DNA from: Physcomitrium patens | Taxonomy: Eukaryota; Streptophyta; Bryopsida; Funariales; Funariaceae | Reading direction: 5' to 3' | DNA length: 64,000 bases | Assembly: GCF_000002425.4 (NCBI RefSeq) | Contig: NC_037254.1 | Span: 13,027,756-13,091,755 of the forward strand | Shown: positions 40,183 to 53,353 of the stretch, piece after piece | Position numbering within the stretch: position 1 is the first letter of the stretch | Layout: every line of letters begins with the position of its first letter | Notes under the pieces: generated by a model | What the model was told of the DNA's origin: nothing | What the model saw: the letters and a program-made list of their open reading frames with translations, nothing else | Database searches by the model: none | Program-made: the position numbers and the translations under genes

Positions 40183-40980
40183 TTACATGAAGTATGGCCG
40201 ACATATAATCTCACTCATTATTTCACGTGCAAGCTCTCAACACTCAGAAATCGAGATGTCGGGATCATTGACAATATGATCTTATTCACTGATGCAAGTG
40301 AGCTAGAGCAACAACTGACCATCCGAACCGAGGCCGCAGAGGTGAAACAACATGCACGTAGCAAATGGAAAAAATCAGAGAGAATACAAGCTGGGGGATC
40401 GCAAAGGAATTGCATCGAAGTTCCAACAGCGAAAAACTGAGCATCAATACATAGATAATGAAGTTACATGGTAGGAATGCACCAGAAAAAGTAACGCCAA
40501 TACAGAGAAAAAAGTGAAACCTCAACAACAACAACAATACTGATCATAATAAGAAGGAGGCTGTTGCAGTACGAAGTCGAACAACAGTAAAGAAGAGAAG
40601 CATAAGGCCGGGGATGTGTTCAAGGGGAAAGGGGGACTAAAAAGGCAGAGGGGAAGAAGGAACAGAAGAGACGAACAACAAGACGACCCCGAGAGGAGGG
40701 CTCTGGACTGACAGGAACAATGATGGGAGAGCGAGGGGAGCAGCAACGCGACAGCAGCGACAATTGCATTGAAGAGATCTGGCGAAGCGAGGCAAAGCAA
40801 GGGGCAGATGAGGCAATTCTGCCTCTATCTCATGCAGATTGCTTCAACGTTTTCATAGACGTGACCTAATCGCCTCGCCATCGCCATCGCTACGGAGCTT
40901 CAGCCATGAAATCTTGCTTCTCAGCGCATCCAGTGACTAGCACTTCTGATTAAGGGAGGATAGGCCCGCCCTTAGCTATA
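40183..40980 (-). other. Upstream flank of the CCCH pseudogene
   Basis: It has gene-leader composition, with GTT repeats near 40522-40540 on the minus strand and purine/pyrimidine skew to about 40800. No separate gene is seen. The decayed gene apparently kept its own upstream region, as expected of a segmental rather than a retro-duplicate. Confidence 0.35.
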
Positions 40981-41642
40981 CCCGGGACGAATATTGATAA
41001 CAGGGTATAAACTAGAGAAGAGTATCAATCGACTCGATTAAGGTCGGGATTGATATGGAATTCTTCATTAGAAATATTGGTAAGTCTGCAAATCCAAAAG
41101 TATGAATGTTCCAATAAAAAAACAGATAATAATGATGTGGTATTTTTATATGAAAACAAAAATAAATGAAGTACATTTTAAAAGTATAATTAATTATATT
41201 AAAATTCTTATTATTTTACATTATAGTATTATATATTATTTAGGATTAATCCTTTAATCTAACTTTACGTAATAACATTTGTAGTGAAAATTTATGATCT
41301 AATGCTATATGCTTTCAATTATAAATATACAAACATCTAGTTTATTTATTGATGATAGATTGACATTTTAAAATTAGTCTTATTTGGCAATATCTTATCT
41401 TTAATAGAAAATTCCAATTAAGTATTTTTTATTAATTGATTTTGTATTTTAAATATGTTGATATGTATTAACCATCTATATATCATTTATAAAATTTATT
41501 TATACTATTTTATTATAAAATAAATATACAAAATCATGTCAAATTGATATTTTTTATCATTTTTTTAAGGTAAATTTTTGGATAAAATAAAATAGAGATC
41601 CAAATTGTATAAAAAATCTAGTTGATATTGTAATATTATATG

Positions 41643-41688
<46 letters not shown>

Positions 41689-43017
41689 ATTATGTTTAAT
41701 ATAAAATATAAATTATAATATTTTATTATAAAATACATAAACTATATTTTTAATTAATATAAGTAAGATATTAATTATTGATATTTATTAGATTCATTCT
41801 TTAATTTTTTTAAAAATACTTATATTTAATAATAAATCTCATACATTAAATGTAGTGGTATTTATGTGTATGTAAGACAATTTTATTGGTAATTTTTTTT
41901 TGTGACAATTCAATATCATTTTGCTCTATTTATTAACATTTCAACATCCATGTGATTAGAAGAATGTTATATTTTGCTTCACAAAACTTCTTGCCCTCAT
42001 CCTACCAAAGGTAAATTAGTCTCTTCAAAAGAATAGAGACCTTACCTTTCTTTGATTATTACCATTGCTTCAAACTAGAGCTTCACTATTGTTGAGGCAA
42101 GTCAACCAAACCTAAATACTTAAGGCCATGGCATGTCTTCTCAGCAATACAAAGCCTCATTGAGTAGAACTTTATCAAAAAGATGATAAGACTTTTATAT
42201 ATATTGAACAAGTGATTTTGTAATGTTGGCTTTGCATTACAACAATGAATATTAATCAATCAATACAAAGATATAATCTTCAATAATAAAAATATTATTG
42301 CAATTTGATTTCTATAATATTTTTGTTTCTTCAATATTAACAATATATTCTTCAGAATGATAATTTTTTAAGAAACAACAATGATATGTCTTCCATATTA
42401 ATCTACTTCAATACATCAAAGTCTTCACTCATGGTCTCTATTTACAAAACATGCCAAAAAACACTCACTTTGTAAATCATCACTATTCACTATTTAGTCA
42501 CTAAACACAAATTTATAGATCCTTATACATATGTACTTTAAAAATATCTAATTGTAGCATAAAAAAGAGCTAGAATTACAATAAAATTAAGTACTTATTA
42601 TAATATGTTTTGAATAACAAAAGCTTTCAATGCCAATTTTTAGAATCTTGACTACAATCCATAAGATTTTGGATTTGAAGCTTTGAGTCTATATAGAGCC
42701 AATCTTCTTATTTTATAGATTTTTTTGTTAAAAAATATAAGGCTATTTATTTATATATATGTAAATAAAAAATAAATTATTTATATCAAATTTATAATTT
42801 ATATAATTATTATAAAGTATTTATGAATTTTATTATAATATATTACATGATTCTAATAAGATTTTATGCTAAAAAATAATAATCTCAAATCAATTTTATA
42901 ATATTAAAGATATAATTATTTTAATTTAATTTTTATATTTATTACATAATTGATATTAATTTAAAAAGATGTTGCAAGAAGAATAGTTTTAAAATTATAC
43001 TTTAATGAGAAATGCAC
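40981..43017. other. AT-rich DNA between the pseudogene and the gypsy nest
   Basis: No coding sequence is recognised. A (TA)n run lies at 41648-41681. Composition changes sharply at about 40980, which marks the edge of the gene-like territory. Confidence 0.6.
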
Positions 43018-43549
43018 TATAATGGATAGCCATATTTATTGGTATATTTATTTAGCTAAGTAGAACTAGGTAGAAGTAAGTAAAAATAGGATAAATTGTT
43101 AATATCTTATTAGGAAGCTTTTCAAAATCTTTGTAGAATTTACACATGTTTATAATTGATTGATAGGTTAACAACATGGCCAAAAAATTGGCCACATGTT
43201 GCACATTCACATACTAATATTACAAATTGGCCATGACATCCACATATTGGAATTTTTTTCTAAGAATTAGATATGTATCTTGTATGATGGACATATGCCA
43301 TATGGCCTATAGGATACTACCACATAGTGCTCTAGTAGATCATATATATGGAAGTAAGAGTGAGGCCTTCATTATACTTGTCAATACATTTGTGTGCTTT
43401 ATCTTGGTTTAAAACTTCATAAGTTCTTTGCATTTGGCAATAGCCATTCTAATTTTAATTTCATATTTATCCTTTACTTATCTACTTTCTCTCTTTTGGT
43501 GATAAAAGAATATATTGTCATTTTTAGAATTTTATTGTAGTCCATATCA
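43018..43549 (+). repeat. Decayed 5' LTR of element A
   Basis: Aligns by eye with the young LTR read on the other strand: GTAGAAGTAAGTAAAAATAG, GGAAGCTTTT, AACATGGCCAA, TTGGCCACATGTTG and GCAATAGCCATTC are shared in order. The first and last few bases are too altered to fix the ends to the base. Confidence 0.75.
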
Positions 43550-46035
43550 TTGCCAATTTGATAACAATATTATGATGTGTCATACTTATTTTATTTTAGA
43601 AGTGAATGGATTATCTCAATTCTTATTTTTGAGTTTTAAAATTTTTGAACTATCCACATTTAAACAATCCCTTACTAATAAATTTTAATATAGGTTAAAA
43701 TATAATATCAATAATTAATTATTAATAATATAAAAAAAATCTTATTAGAATATTTTATTGTTTAAGCAAATATATGTGATAATTGACTTTTTGAAAGATC
43801 CAAAGAATAAATATTTGATTAAAAAAGAACAAATAAAGTCATGAAAATATTTATCAAGTTTTTAGAAATTCATTTCAATAGGTTAGAATATTTGGAATTG
43901 ATACAAATCATTGAAGTAATTGACACTAACAAAAAAAATTAAAAATTAAAAAATACTATTATAAAAATCTGATTTTATATTATAGAAAAGAAAATCATAA
44001 GGTATAAGATTTTTACATCAAATCAATAAGATTCAAAGCAAAGAATATAAATTTAATCACAAAGAAGTTTAAAAATAAAGATATTCAATCATAATAGGGA
44101 CCTTGTAGTTAAACAACTTTAGACCACTAATTACAAGTCTTATAATACTACTAAATCATACACCATCTTTTAAACTTCCTATAGTTATTACAACTTCAAA
44201 TTATAAATTTTTAGATTACGCACTTTTAGATACTAGAACCTCAATATGTTTTATGAATAAAGACTTTTCATTCCAACAAGAATTGATACTTTAAAAAAGG
44301 ATCCACCTAATTCCAATAGAAGTTATTGATAGAAAACTACTTGCAATTAAAGATCTCATAGAAGAAATTAAACTATATAAAGTAACAATAGGAAATCAAG
44401 TATTTAACATTGTCTTTAATATTATTCAATATCATTAAATCTTATGGTACTTAATCTTCTTTGATTTGAATTACATAATTTTAATATTAATTAGAAACTT
44501 AAAAAATTCACCTCAAGATTTAATTCTAATGAAAAAAAAATATTTGAACCTTTATTTGTTGGAACCAAGACATTTATGCAAGCAATAGAAGACAAAAATG
44601 TATTTATTAGTTTTATAGAAATAAGTCTTAATTCAAATAAAATTCATAGTAGAATATTAGAATATTATAAAAAATATTATGATGTATTTGAGAAGAATAA
44701 TGGTAATATATTGCCAAAAAATCAACCTTATGATTGTGTAATTCATCTTTAAGAAAGATTTCAACCATCAATTAGAATAATTTATAACTTATTGCAAAAT
44801 AAACTTGCTTATTTGAAAAAATATATTAATAAAAATCTTGAAATAGAGTTTAATTTGACATTCAAAATTTCTTGCACATGTGCCAATTGTCTTTATGAAG
44901 AAAAAAAATAGATCTTTACAAATGTCTATAGTTTTTTTGTAGAATTAATAAATTAATCATCAAGAATTTTTATCTTTTGTTTTTAATATTAAAACTCTTT
45001 GATCAACTAAGTGAAGCTAGGATCTACATTAAAATAGATCTACAAGGAGTTTATAATTTGATATATATTAAAAAATGAGATGAATAGAAGATTGTATTTT
45101 GAACTAGGTATGGCCATTTTAAATATAATATTGTATCTTTAGGACTTACAAATGCTCCAACTCCTCTCCAACATTTAACAAACAATGTATTTTGTGAATA
45201 TTTAGATAATTTTGGACTACATTTTTATTTATTTTAAAAATAAAAATAAATAAAAATAACATATTTATCTTATATTACTAAATGATATATATTAAAAAAA
45301 ATATATCTTTCATATAATAATTATTTGAATATATTATTTCAAATGATAATTTACAAATATATTTTAAAAAAATATATACAATAATAGATTAAAAAAATTC
45401 TAAAATATCAAATATTTTTTAGGATTTATAAACTATTATTAGATACTTATTGATAATTTCTTTCAAATTACTCATATGCTTATTCAATTAACTTCTAAAA
45501 ATATATTACAATAGAATAAAGATACATAAGCATCATTATAAGGTTTTAATATAGCTTCTAGCTTATACTCTATTTTATATTGTCTAAATTTTTGAAAGCC
45601 ATTTATCATGAAAAAATGCATCAAAATTTTCATCAAATACAATCATATTACAAATGGATGCAAATAATAGGTTCTATTCTATTTTTTTCAATAGTAAAGA
45701 TTAATTATAAGATTTACAAAAAAAAACTTCTTTTTACAATAGATTCATTTTAAGAATGATGTGACTATCCAAAAAGATGCTTCTTGTCTCATTATAATTT
45801 ATATTAATCATAAGAATATTAAGTATTTTGTGACATCACATGTATTAAATTATTTCTATGCCTATTGAAACATGTTTTTATTATAATTTTATATTTAATA
45901 TTATATATTATCCTAAAAAATAATAAGACTTATCAAATACTTTGTTTAAATATCTTTATCTTGCAAAAAAAGAAAAATATGCAATATATGATTAATAATA
46001 AATTATTCTTTTGAAATTAGAATAATTACACAAAT
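43018..46035 (+). mobile_element. Old Ty3/gypsy chromovirus A, first segment
   Basis: A decayed 5' LTR (about 43018-43549) is followed by a primer-site relic (ACAATATTATGATG, near 43567) and badly eroded pol. The protease relic near 44206-44280 reads ALLDTRTSICFMNKDF against ALLDSGASVCFLDEQF of the young copy. RT runs from about 44720 to 45230 (IYIKIDLQGVYNLIYIKK, TRYGHFKYNIVSLGLTNAP). RNase H follows to about 46030. The segment stops exactly where copy B begins. Confidence 0.85.
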
Positions 46036-46265
46036 TATCGTGGATATATCTATAATTACCTAGATAATATGAATAGATAGAAATAGATAAAAGTAGTTTA
46101 ATTTGATAATATCTTATGGATAAGCTTCATAGACATAGTTTCTTCTTTACACATATCTATAGGTGATTGATAGGTTAGAAACTTGGCCAATAAGTTAGCC
46201 ATATATCACATATATTGGTAGCTTGTAGTATAAGCTAAAGATGTGGCATATATATAGGAAACTTT
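46036..46265 (+). repeat. 5' LTR of element B, recognisable part
   Basis: Aligns with the 3' LTR from TATCGTGGATATATC (3': TGTCATAAATATACC) through TGATTGATAGGTTAGAAACTTGGCC to ATAGGAAACTT. After about 46265 the similarity is lost, so the rest of this LTR and the start of gag are deleted or too decayed. Confidence 0.7.
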
Positions 46266-49248
46266 CCTTACAAATGTTTCTTGGTTTGCACCTTTGATGA
46301 AAAATGTTTTATCACTATTTTATAATTTGAATTCATTTCTAAAAGTGTTTATAGCCATATTCAAAGAAAGTGATTAAGAAAAAGTAGCACAGACTAAGTT
46401 CTTATTTTTACAATAAGGATCACAATCAGTTATCATATATGTTATTGAATTCTAAAACCTTGCTTATGATGTAGATTAAAATAACAAAGCTCTTATTAAT
46501 CAATTTTGATATGGATTATAAGTTAATGCCAAAGATTTATTATTCATAATATTGAAAGTAGATTCTTTAAAATATTTTATTACTTAAGCTATTGCATGCA
46601 ACAATCAATTATTAGAAAGCATGAAAACCAAACTTTTAGCTTGAGAGGAATAAATTAAATAATGATGGCGGTTCCTAATTTTTCAAAAATCAAATTTTCA
46701 AGGCCAAAATCTATACAAATTGATATGATACGACTTAAACTTCTCATTGAGCAAAAAAAAAATTAGACATCATTAAGAAGATTTATACATATATTATGAA
46801 AAAGATAAAGCACACTAATCAACATTGTTTAAAGAAGCAATGCAATTACAAAATGAGGAGTATGGTTATTAGAGAAGATAATGTATTAAAAAATAAATTT
46901 CTTTGTTACAATAAGAATCATGCAGCTATAATCATATGTGACATCTAATAAAGGTCCTATTCTCTCATCAAATCCTTCACCTTGTTTTATAATAGATGTG
47001 TATTTAGGACCTAAAAATCACAAAGTCTTTATCATATTAAATTTATGAGCCTTAACTTGTTTTATAAACAAAGACCTTATCAAAAAATAAGAAATATCTA
47101 TAATCAAGAAAACTAAATCCGTACATGTAAAAGTCATAGATAGTCATTTGTTGTCTTTTGGAGATTTTATTTAAGAGACTATTTCTTTAGATGTAATAAT
47201 TAAAGATCATAATAGTGTGATAATATTTAATATAATAAGATCTCTCTACAATCTAATTATTTTAGGATTATTATAGTTTAAAAATAAACTATACTTTTCT
47301 TCTAATTTAATCTAAAATTTTGTTGTTCAAATAAAAATAATTAAATTTAATACATCTAAATCTCTACTAGTAGATGTAAGAGCTTTCATGCATGTAAGAA
47401 AAGAAGGATCATCTTTTGCTATATATAATATACTTATTTTTGATGGTAGAAAAATATTAAGTTGTATCTTTAGTGAATATCAATATTTCTAAGATTTTTT
47501 GGAAAAAAAGAACGTAAATATTCTTCTAGAGCTTTGATGCTATAATTTTTCAATTAATCTTCAAGAAGAAGCTCAATGGCCATTTAGACCCATCCACAGC
47601 TTATCAAGAAAATCAATTGGCTGTACTAAAAGAATACATTGATGAAAATTTGTCCAAGAATTTCATATGCCATTTGGATATCTCTAGTAAGAGCTTCTAT
47701 CTTATTTGTAAAGAAAAATAATGGATCTATACAAATGTGCATAGATTGTCAAGGACTTAATTAAATCACCATAAAAAATATATATTCTTTACTTTTGATT
47801 TTAAGACTTTTTCACCAATTCAATCAAGTAAAGATCTATACAAAAATAGATCTATAAGAAGCATATAACTTGATATGCATTAAAAAAGAGATGAATAAAA
47901 AATTACATTTTGAATCATATATAGATATTTCAAATATAATGTCATGCTATTTTGATTCACAAATGTATTAGTTGCTTTTTAATATCTAATGAATAATATC
48001 TTTTATAAATTTCTTGATGAACTTATCATCTATTATCTAGATAAAAAATTTAATTTATTTTAAGAATTTTAAAGAATATAAAATTCATGTTTATCATGTA
48101 TTAAAAAAATTAAAAGATGAAGGATTATATGCCAAGATAGAAAATTGTGTATTTTATACCACTCAAGTTGACTTTTTAAGATACATTATTTCAAATGATA
48201 GTCTTATAATAGATCTTAAAAAATTCTAGGTTATTTTAAATTAGAAGATATCAAAAATAATTAGAGATATGTAATATTTTTTAAAATTTGCTAATTATTA
48301 TTGGATCTTCATCAAGAACTTTTTTTAAAGTTGTGGTTCTTCTTATACATTTAACATGTAAAGATAATTTTGAGTAAAATAAAGAAATTGAAGCATCTTT
48401 TGAAGTCTTAAAATAGTAATTATTTTTATATCAATTTTGTATCGTGTTGACTTTTTAAGATATTGTTTTATCAAAACATCAAACTTTTCAATGGATGTTG
48501 TTTTATAACAAATAGAAGCAAATGAGAAGCTCTATCTAATAGCTTTTTATTCTTCAAAATTTTTAATGGTCAAGATAAATTATGAAATCTACTACAAAGA
48601 ACTTTTTATAATTATTAATTCATTTTAAGAATAGCATCATTATTTAAAAGGTGCTTTAAGTCTAATCACTATATATATAGATAATAAGAACTTCAAGTAT
48701 TTCATATTGGTACATGTTTAGAATTGTTGCCAAGCTCATTGGAGTATGTTCTTATCAAGATTTGATTTCAAATTTGCTCATTGACTCAAAAAATAACAAG
48801 GTTTACAAAACACCTTTTATAGATATTCTTATCTTGCCTTAAAAGAAGAAGATGTATCTTTTAATCAATAAAGAATAATTTTCTTAAAGCTAGAGTATTT
48901 TCATCTTTGAGCAATTAAATCAAGATTGATTATTAAATCAACATTTTTGAAGCACGTTCAATGAAATATGTTCTTTGATTTACTTATTCATAATATTAAG
49001 AATAATGCTTCTAAGACTTATGATACTTCTAAGTTTGAATTCAAGAACAATCTACTATATTTTTAGAGATGATTATATGTTCTAAAAAGTGAAGCACAAT
49101 TATGTGTTCTTCAAGCTTATCACAACTTTCTAGTAGCCAGATTGTACAATAATATGATCTTTTTTCAAGTTCAAAAACTCCTTGTCATCGACCTTATGGA
49201 CTTCTTCAATTATTATATATTCTAGAAAAACCATGGTCTTTTATTTCT

Positions 49249-49464
49249 ATGGATTTTATTACAAATCTTTTAGTCTTAGATTTGTATGATTTTGTATTCA
49301 TGATAATAGATCATTTTATCAAAATAGCATATTTTATACCATGTACAAAATCTATCATAGGTGAAGAAATGACTAAGTTTTTTCTTACCAATATCTATTA
49401 CTATCATGGATTGTTTAAAGATATTATATTGGATAGAAGAATTCAATTTGTATCAAGATTTTAG
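49249..49464 (+). pseudogene. Integrase core relic of element B
   Basis: The longest surviving open piece of B. It covers the start of the DDE integrase core, with MDFIT carrying the first catalytic Asp, then PCTKSIIGEEMTKFFLTNIY and YHGLFKDIILDRRIQF with the second Asp region. It is useful because it shows what the young copy C has lost by deletion. Confidence 0.85.
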
Positions 49465-50419
49465 AAAATCCTTTTTAAGATTTTAAAGATAGATATAAAG
49501 CTCTCTTTGGCTTTTTATCCTCAAATTGATGGATAGAAAGAGCTTATAAACTTAGTTTTAGAGTAGTATTTAAGATTTACCATCAATTATAAATAATATG
49601 ATTAAATAACTCTTTTATTATTGAAATTTTTTTCTTATTATAATATAATATATTTTTATATATAATAAACACTTTTTTAAATTAATTATGATTATTATCT
49701 AGTACTTGATGTTTTTGACTTTTTAAAAGTTGATAATCCTATTATAAAATATTCGATAAATTATTTAGGTGAGCTCCATATAATAATGAAGGGATAATTA
49801 AAAGAAGTTCAACAACAACAAAAAATCAATATAGATGCCTATTACAAGGAGCAACTTCAATTTTATATCAGCAACAAGATATGGTTGCTTCATGATAATA
49901 TCATAACTATCTATTTTTGTAAGAAATTATATTATTGTAGATTTTAATTATTTTTTATTTTTGAACAAATCAATCTTATTGCCTATTAAATATATCTATC
50001 AAAGTCTATAAAGATCTATTTTATATTCCACGTATCTATTTTTAAACCATATAAAATAGTGAATATCTTAGAAAGAAGACAAATGTCATTTCTTCCTATT
50101 GAAGTAGATAATAATAAAGAGTTGAAATAGAAGAAGTCTTAAGTTCAAGGCAACATCAAAATAGGTTGAAATATCTTGTTTATTGGAATAGATATGATAT
50201 TAAAGAATATATATGGAAGCTATTAAAGAATATTGTAACTGCAGCAAAGAAGATTGATACTTTTTAATAATAATATCTATCAGAATGAAGATCAAGGATA
50301 ATAAATCTTTATTATAAAAGAATTGTAGTATAAGAAAGATTACATCTAACTTTCTATCATTGTTTATAGTTTTTATATATTTTTAGTACTAAAAAGATAG
50401 AAAATCAATAGCTAATAGA

Positions 50420-50815
50420 TTCAATTTAGGAGCCATCATTTGATGACTTATTAGATAAAACATTACAACTATCACAACCTTCAAAGATGATATAATCAAA
50501 ATAAAGATCTTCAAAAACAACATGTTTTTATATCAATGGTAAAATATAATATATTTGATATTATAACCTTAAAAGAAACTTTCAATGTTTGGTGATTTTA
50601 GTGGAGATAGGAATGATTCTTAATGGTATTACAAATATTTTATTTGAAAGAAGTTATAAAGGCCTCAACAACGATTAAATAATTAGATGGTCTTGCCACC
50701 TTAGAATAGAACATTATTAGTGGCTAAGAGGACCTATCAACTACCTTCAAAAAGAATAATAATTAGAGTATGTGGCAAATATAATTTGCCGTATCTTAGA
50801 CTTCTTTAATATGTG
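50420..50815 (+). pseudogene. Relic of the extra ORF in element B
   Basis: The plus strand reads DDLLDKTLQLSQPSKM against ADLPDETLRLSQPSRR of the ORF at 53354-53776 (minus), followed by YNIFDIITLKE-like and later segments in the same order, interrupted by stops. It lies between the chromodomain and the polypurine tract, exactly as in the young copy. Confidence 0.75.
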
Positions 50816-50857
50816 ATCACTACTCCTCATAGAACTTATTTTTAAAAGAGGGAATAA

Positions 50858-51430
50858 TGTCATAAATATACCTATAATTATTTAGATAATATGAAAAAGT
50901 AGAAATAGATTAAAATAATTTAATTTGATAATATCTTATAGAAAAACTTCTTAGAAGTTTTATAGATGTGGTTTCATTTTTATACATTTCTATAGGTGAT
51001 TGATAGATTAAAAACTTAGCCAATAACTTAGTCACATATCACATGTATTGATAGCTTGTAGTATAAGCTAACAAAGTGGTGCACATATAGGAAACTTGTC
51101 TTGTAAGTCAAGACATGTGTTTCATAAATTGAACACATGTTGGAGGTCTTGTAGAATATTTTCTTAAAGCCTTAAGATAGATAGTATATATAGAGACAAG
51201 AATAAAGCCTTCTTCAGTCTTATTACCTTCTTTCTTGCTTCTAGTCTAGTTTTAAGAGTCTCCATTTTTAGCCTTTGATAGTAGCTATTTCAATTTTTTG
51301 TTAAATATATTTATTTTCTTATTTTTAGTTTTTCATCTTTCTTTGATTTATTTTTCATTTTTTAGCATATCTTCTTTTAATTCTTATCTTTCATACCTAT
51401 GGACCTATAAATCAATAATTTTGGTTGACA
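50858..51430 (+). repeat. 3' LTR of element B (573 bp)
   Basis: Begins TGTCATAAATATACC right after the purine tract AAAAGAGGGAATAA and ends TTTGGTTGACA. It shares GTAAGTCAAGACATGTG, GGAGGTCTTGTAGAA and CTTTCTTGCTTCTAGTCTAG with the young LTR. Confidence 0.88.
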
Positions 51431-52752
51431 CTATTTTTTTTTTATAAAGTTTGTTCAAATATATTAATAATTTTTTTAATTTTTAATATTAAAATAGCCT
51501 TCATAATATCTTTTAAAAAAATTTAATTAAAAAACTTCTTTATTATGAAAGATATTTATATATTTTTAAAAATAAAATATAAATATATGTATTACAAAGA
51601 CAATATGACTTCCAATAATATGTTACTTTGAATATAATAAAATAATAGAACTTATTTTAAGAAATTTTTAAAATCTTCAAATAAAGAAAGAAATAAAAGC
51701 ATTTATTCAATCATAATACTCTTATTCTAAATCAAAGACTCCACACTATTGACCTTATTGACTTTTTGAACTTCTACCTACTTTACAACAATTCTTTTCA
51801 TATATTTTAGTTATTTTTATCATAGATCTTTTGATTTTAAATTCTTATTATTATTTTTATAATGGTGGATTGTTTTACCAAAATGATACATTTTTTTATT
51901 ATGTTCAAAAATAATTATTGTATATATAAAGTTTTTTTAGATAATATTTATTGATATCATAGAGTTTTATGTCTTATTATATCTAATCATAGGTCTCAAT
52001 TCATATAAAGTTTTTGAAAAAATTCTTTAACGTAATATAAATTAATATTAAGTCATCTTTAGTTTTTCATCTTTAAACTAATACACAAAAAAAACATATG
52101 AATTAAGCATTGAAAAAATATTTATGATATATGATCAACTTCCACTAAGATAATTAAATAATTCTTTTTTTATTATCATGAATTTTCATATAATAATATA
52201 ATATACTTTTTACTTAATAAACTCTATTTTTTTACCAATTATAATTATTATCTATAATTTGATAGTTTTGATTTCTCAAAAGTTAAAATTCTAGGAACAA
52301 AAGATGTAGCAAGTAAAGTGAAAGAATTTCACTCAAAAATAAAGATATAATTAAAAAAACAAAGAAAAATAAGAAATTAATGCATATGTTCTTAAAAAAG
52401 AACAATCTTCATTCAAAGTTGATGATAAGATATGATTACTTTGTTGTAATATCAAAACTATATGGCTATATAATAACTTGGATTATTTAATGTTAAGATT
52501 ATTTTTTATTAAAAAAATTAATTTAATAGTATATAAATTAAAATTACTACTATGAATGAAGATCTATCTTATATTCCTTATATCTTTTATTAAGTCTTAT
52601 ACAACAATCAACATACCAAAAAGAAAGTTGCTACCACCACCTTATGTTAAAATACATAATAACCAAGAGTTTAAAGTGGAAGAAAACTTGGACTTAAGAT
52701 TGTACCAAAACAAATTGGAATATTTTATATATTGGTGCAGACACAATATTAT
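51431..52752 (+). mobile_element. Element A, second segment (integrase to chromodomain)
   Basis: Picks up element A just after the point where B interrupted it. LKNFFIMKDIYIF matches the integrase zinc-domain lead FKNNLLYFEGCLY of copy C; the HHCC end and core follow near 51700-52080 and the chromodomain near 52610-52752 (KLEYFIYW). It ends in the middle of the chromodomain, at the ATTAT target used by copy C. Confidence 0.82.
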
Positions 52753-53312
52753 TGTCAAGGACAAGAACTCGATGAAAAATAATTCAGACAAGCGAGCCTT
52801 CACTCAAAGAGAGGTAACAAAATATATATAAACAAGTATATATATTGAAATAGAAACTGGAATGGCTATTGCCAAAAGACAAGAAAACTAGAGACCCTTG
52901 AAACTAGACTAGAAGCAAGAAAGGAGTTGACAAGAGTGAAGAAGCCTTCACTCTTGTCTCTATATATACTATCTAATTAGGAGCTACGTGGCGACGTTCT
53001 ATAGGACCTCCAATATGTGTTGACTTTGTAGGACACATGCCTTGACTTACAAGGCAAGTTTTTCTACGTGTGGGCCACATAGTTAGCTTGATCTTCAAGC
53101 TAACAACATGTGTGGCACATGGCCAACTTGTTGACCACGTTTCTAATCCAAAAAGTCAATTAAAGACACCTATGAAGTCAAAGCAGCGTCTAGGAAGTTT
53201 CTAGGAAGCTTTTATATTAAATATTATAGAATTAACTTACTTTTATCTACTTTTACTTACTTCTACCTATTTCTATATGTAATTATTAGCTTACATGATT
53301 ATGGCCGTGACA
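52753..53312 (-). repeat. 3' LTR of element C (560 bp)
   Basis: TGTCA...TGACA ends form a 5-bp inverted repeat. It is identical to the 5' LTR except for C at 53187, which lies in a CpG. A TATATATA stretch at about 52813-52821 and another at 52972-52980 are possible TATA sites. Confidence 0.97.
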
Positions 53313-53326
53313 TTACCCCCCCTTCT
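53313..53326 (-). promoter_or_regulatory. Polypurine tract of element C
   Basis: On the element strand AGAAGGGGGGGTAA directly abuts the 3' LTR start TGTCA. This is the expected plus-strand primer for reverse transcription. Confidence 0.85.
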
Positions 53327-53353
53327 AGAGACGAGTTCCACGAGGAGCGGTCA

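Larger units (their letters stand above)
46036..51430 (+). mobile_element. Decayed Ty3/gypsy chromovirus B, nested in A
   Basis: A near full-length copy of 5395 bp. The 5' LTR starts at 46036, a gag relic with zinc-knuckle remnants lies at 46485-46960, protease near 47010-47090 (LGPKNHKVF), RT at 47620-48330, RNase H to 48830, integrase at 48900-49620 (including PCTKSIIGEE at 49339-49368), the chromodomain end near 50070-50270, the extra-ORF relic at 50420-50815, a polypurine tract near 50845, and the 3' LTR at 50858-51430. Hundreds of changes, mostly C to T and G to A, fill it with stops. It interrupts element A between RNase H and integrase. The flanking 5-mers CAAAT and CTATT are only a weak target duplication. 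Confidence 0.88.

Noticed and set aside
46031-51435. CAAAT/CTATT as the target duplication of element B
   Set aside because: Only 3 of 5 bases match and the differences are not C-to-T type; the insertion is supported by the split of A, not by this.
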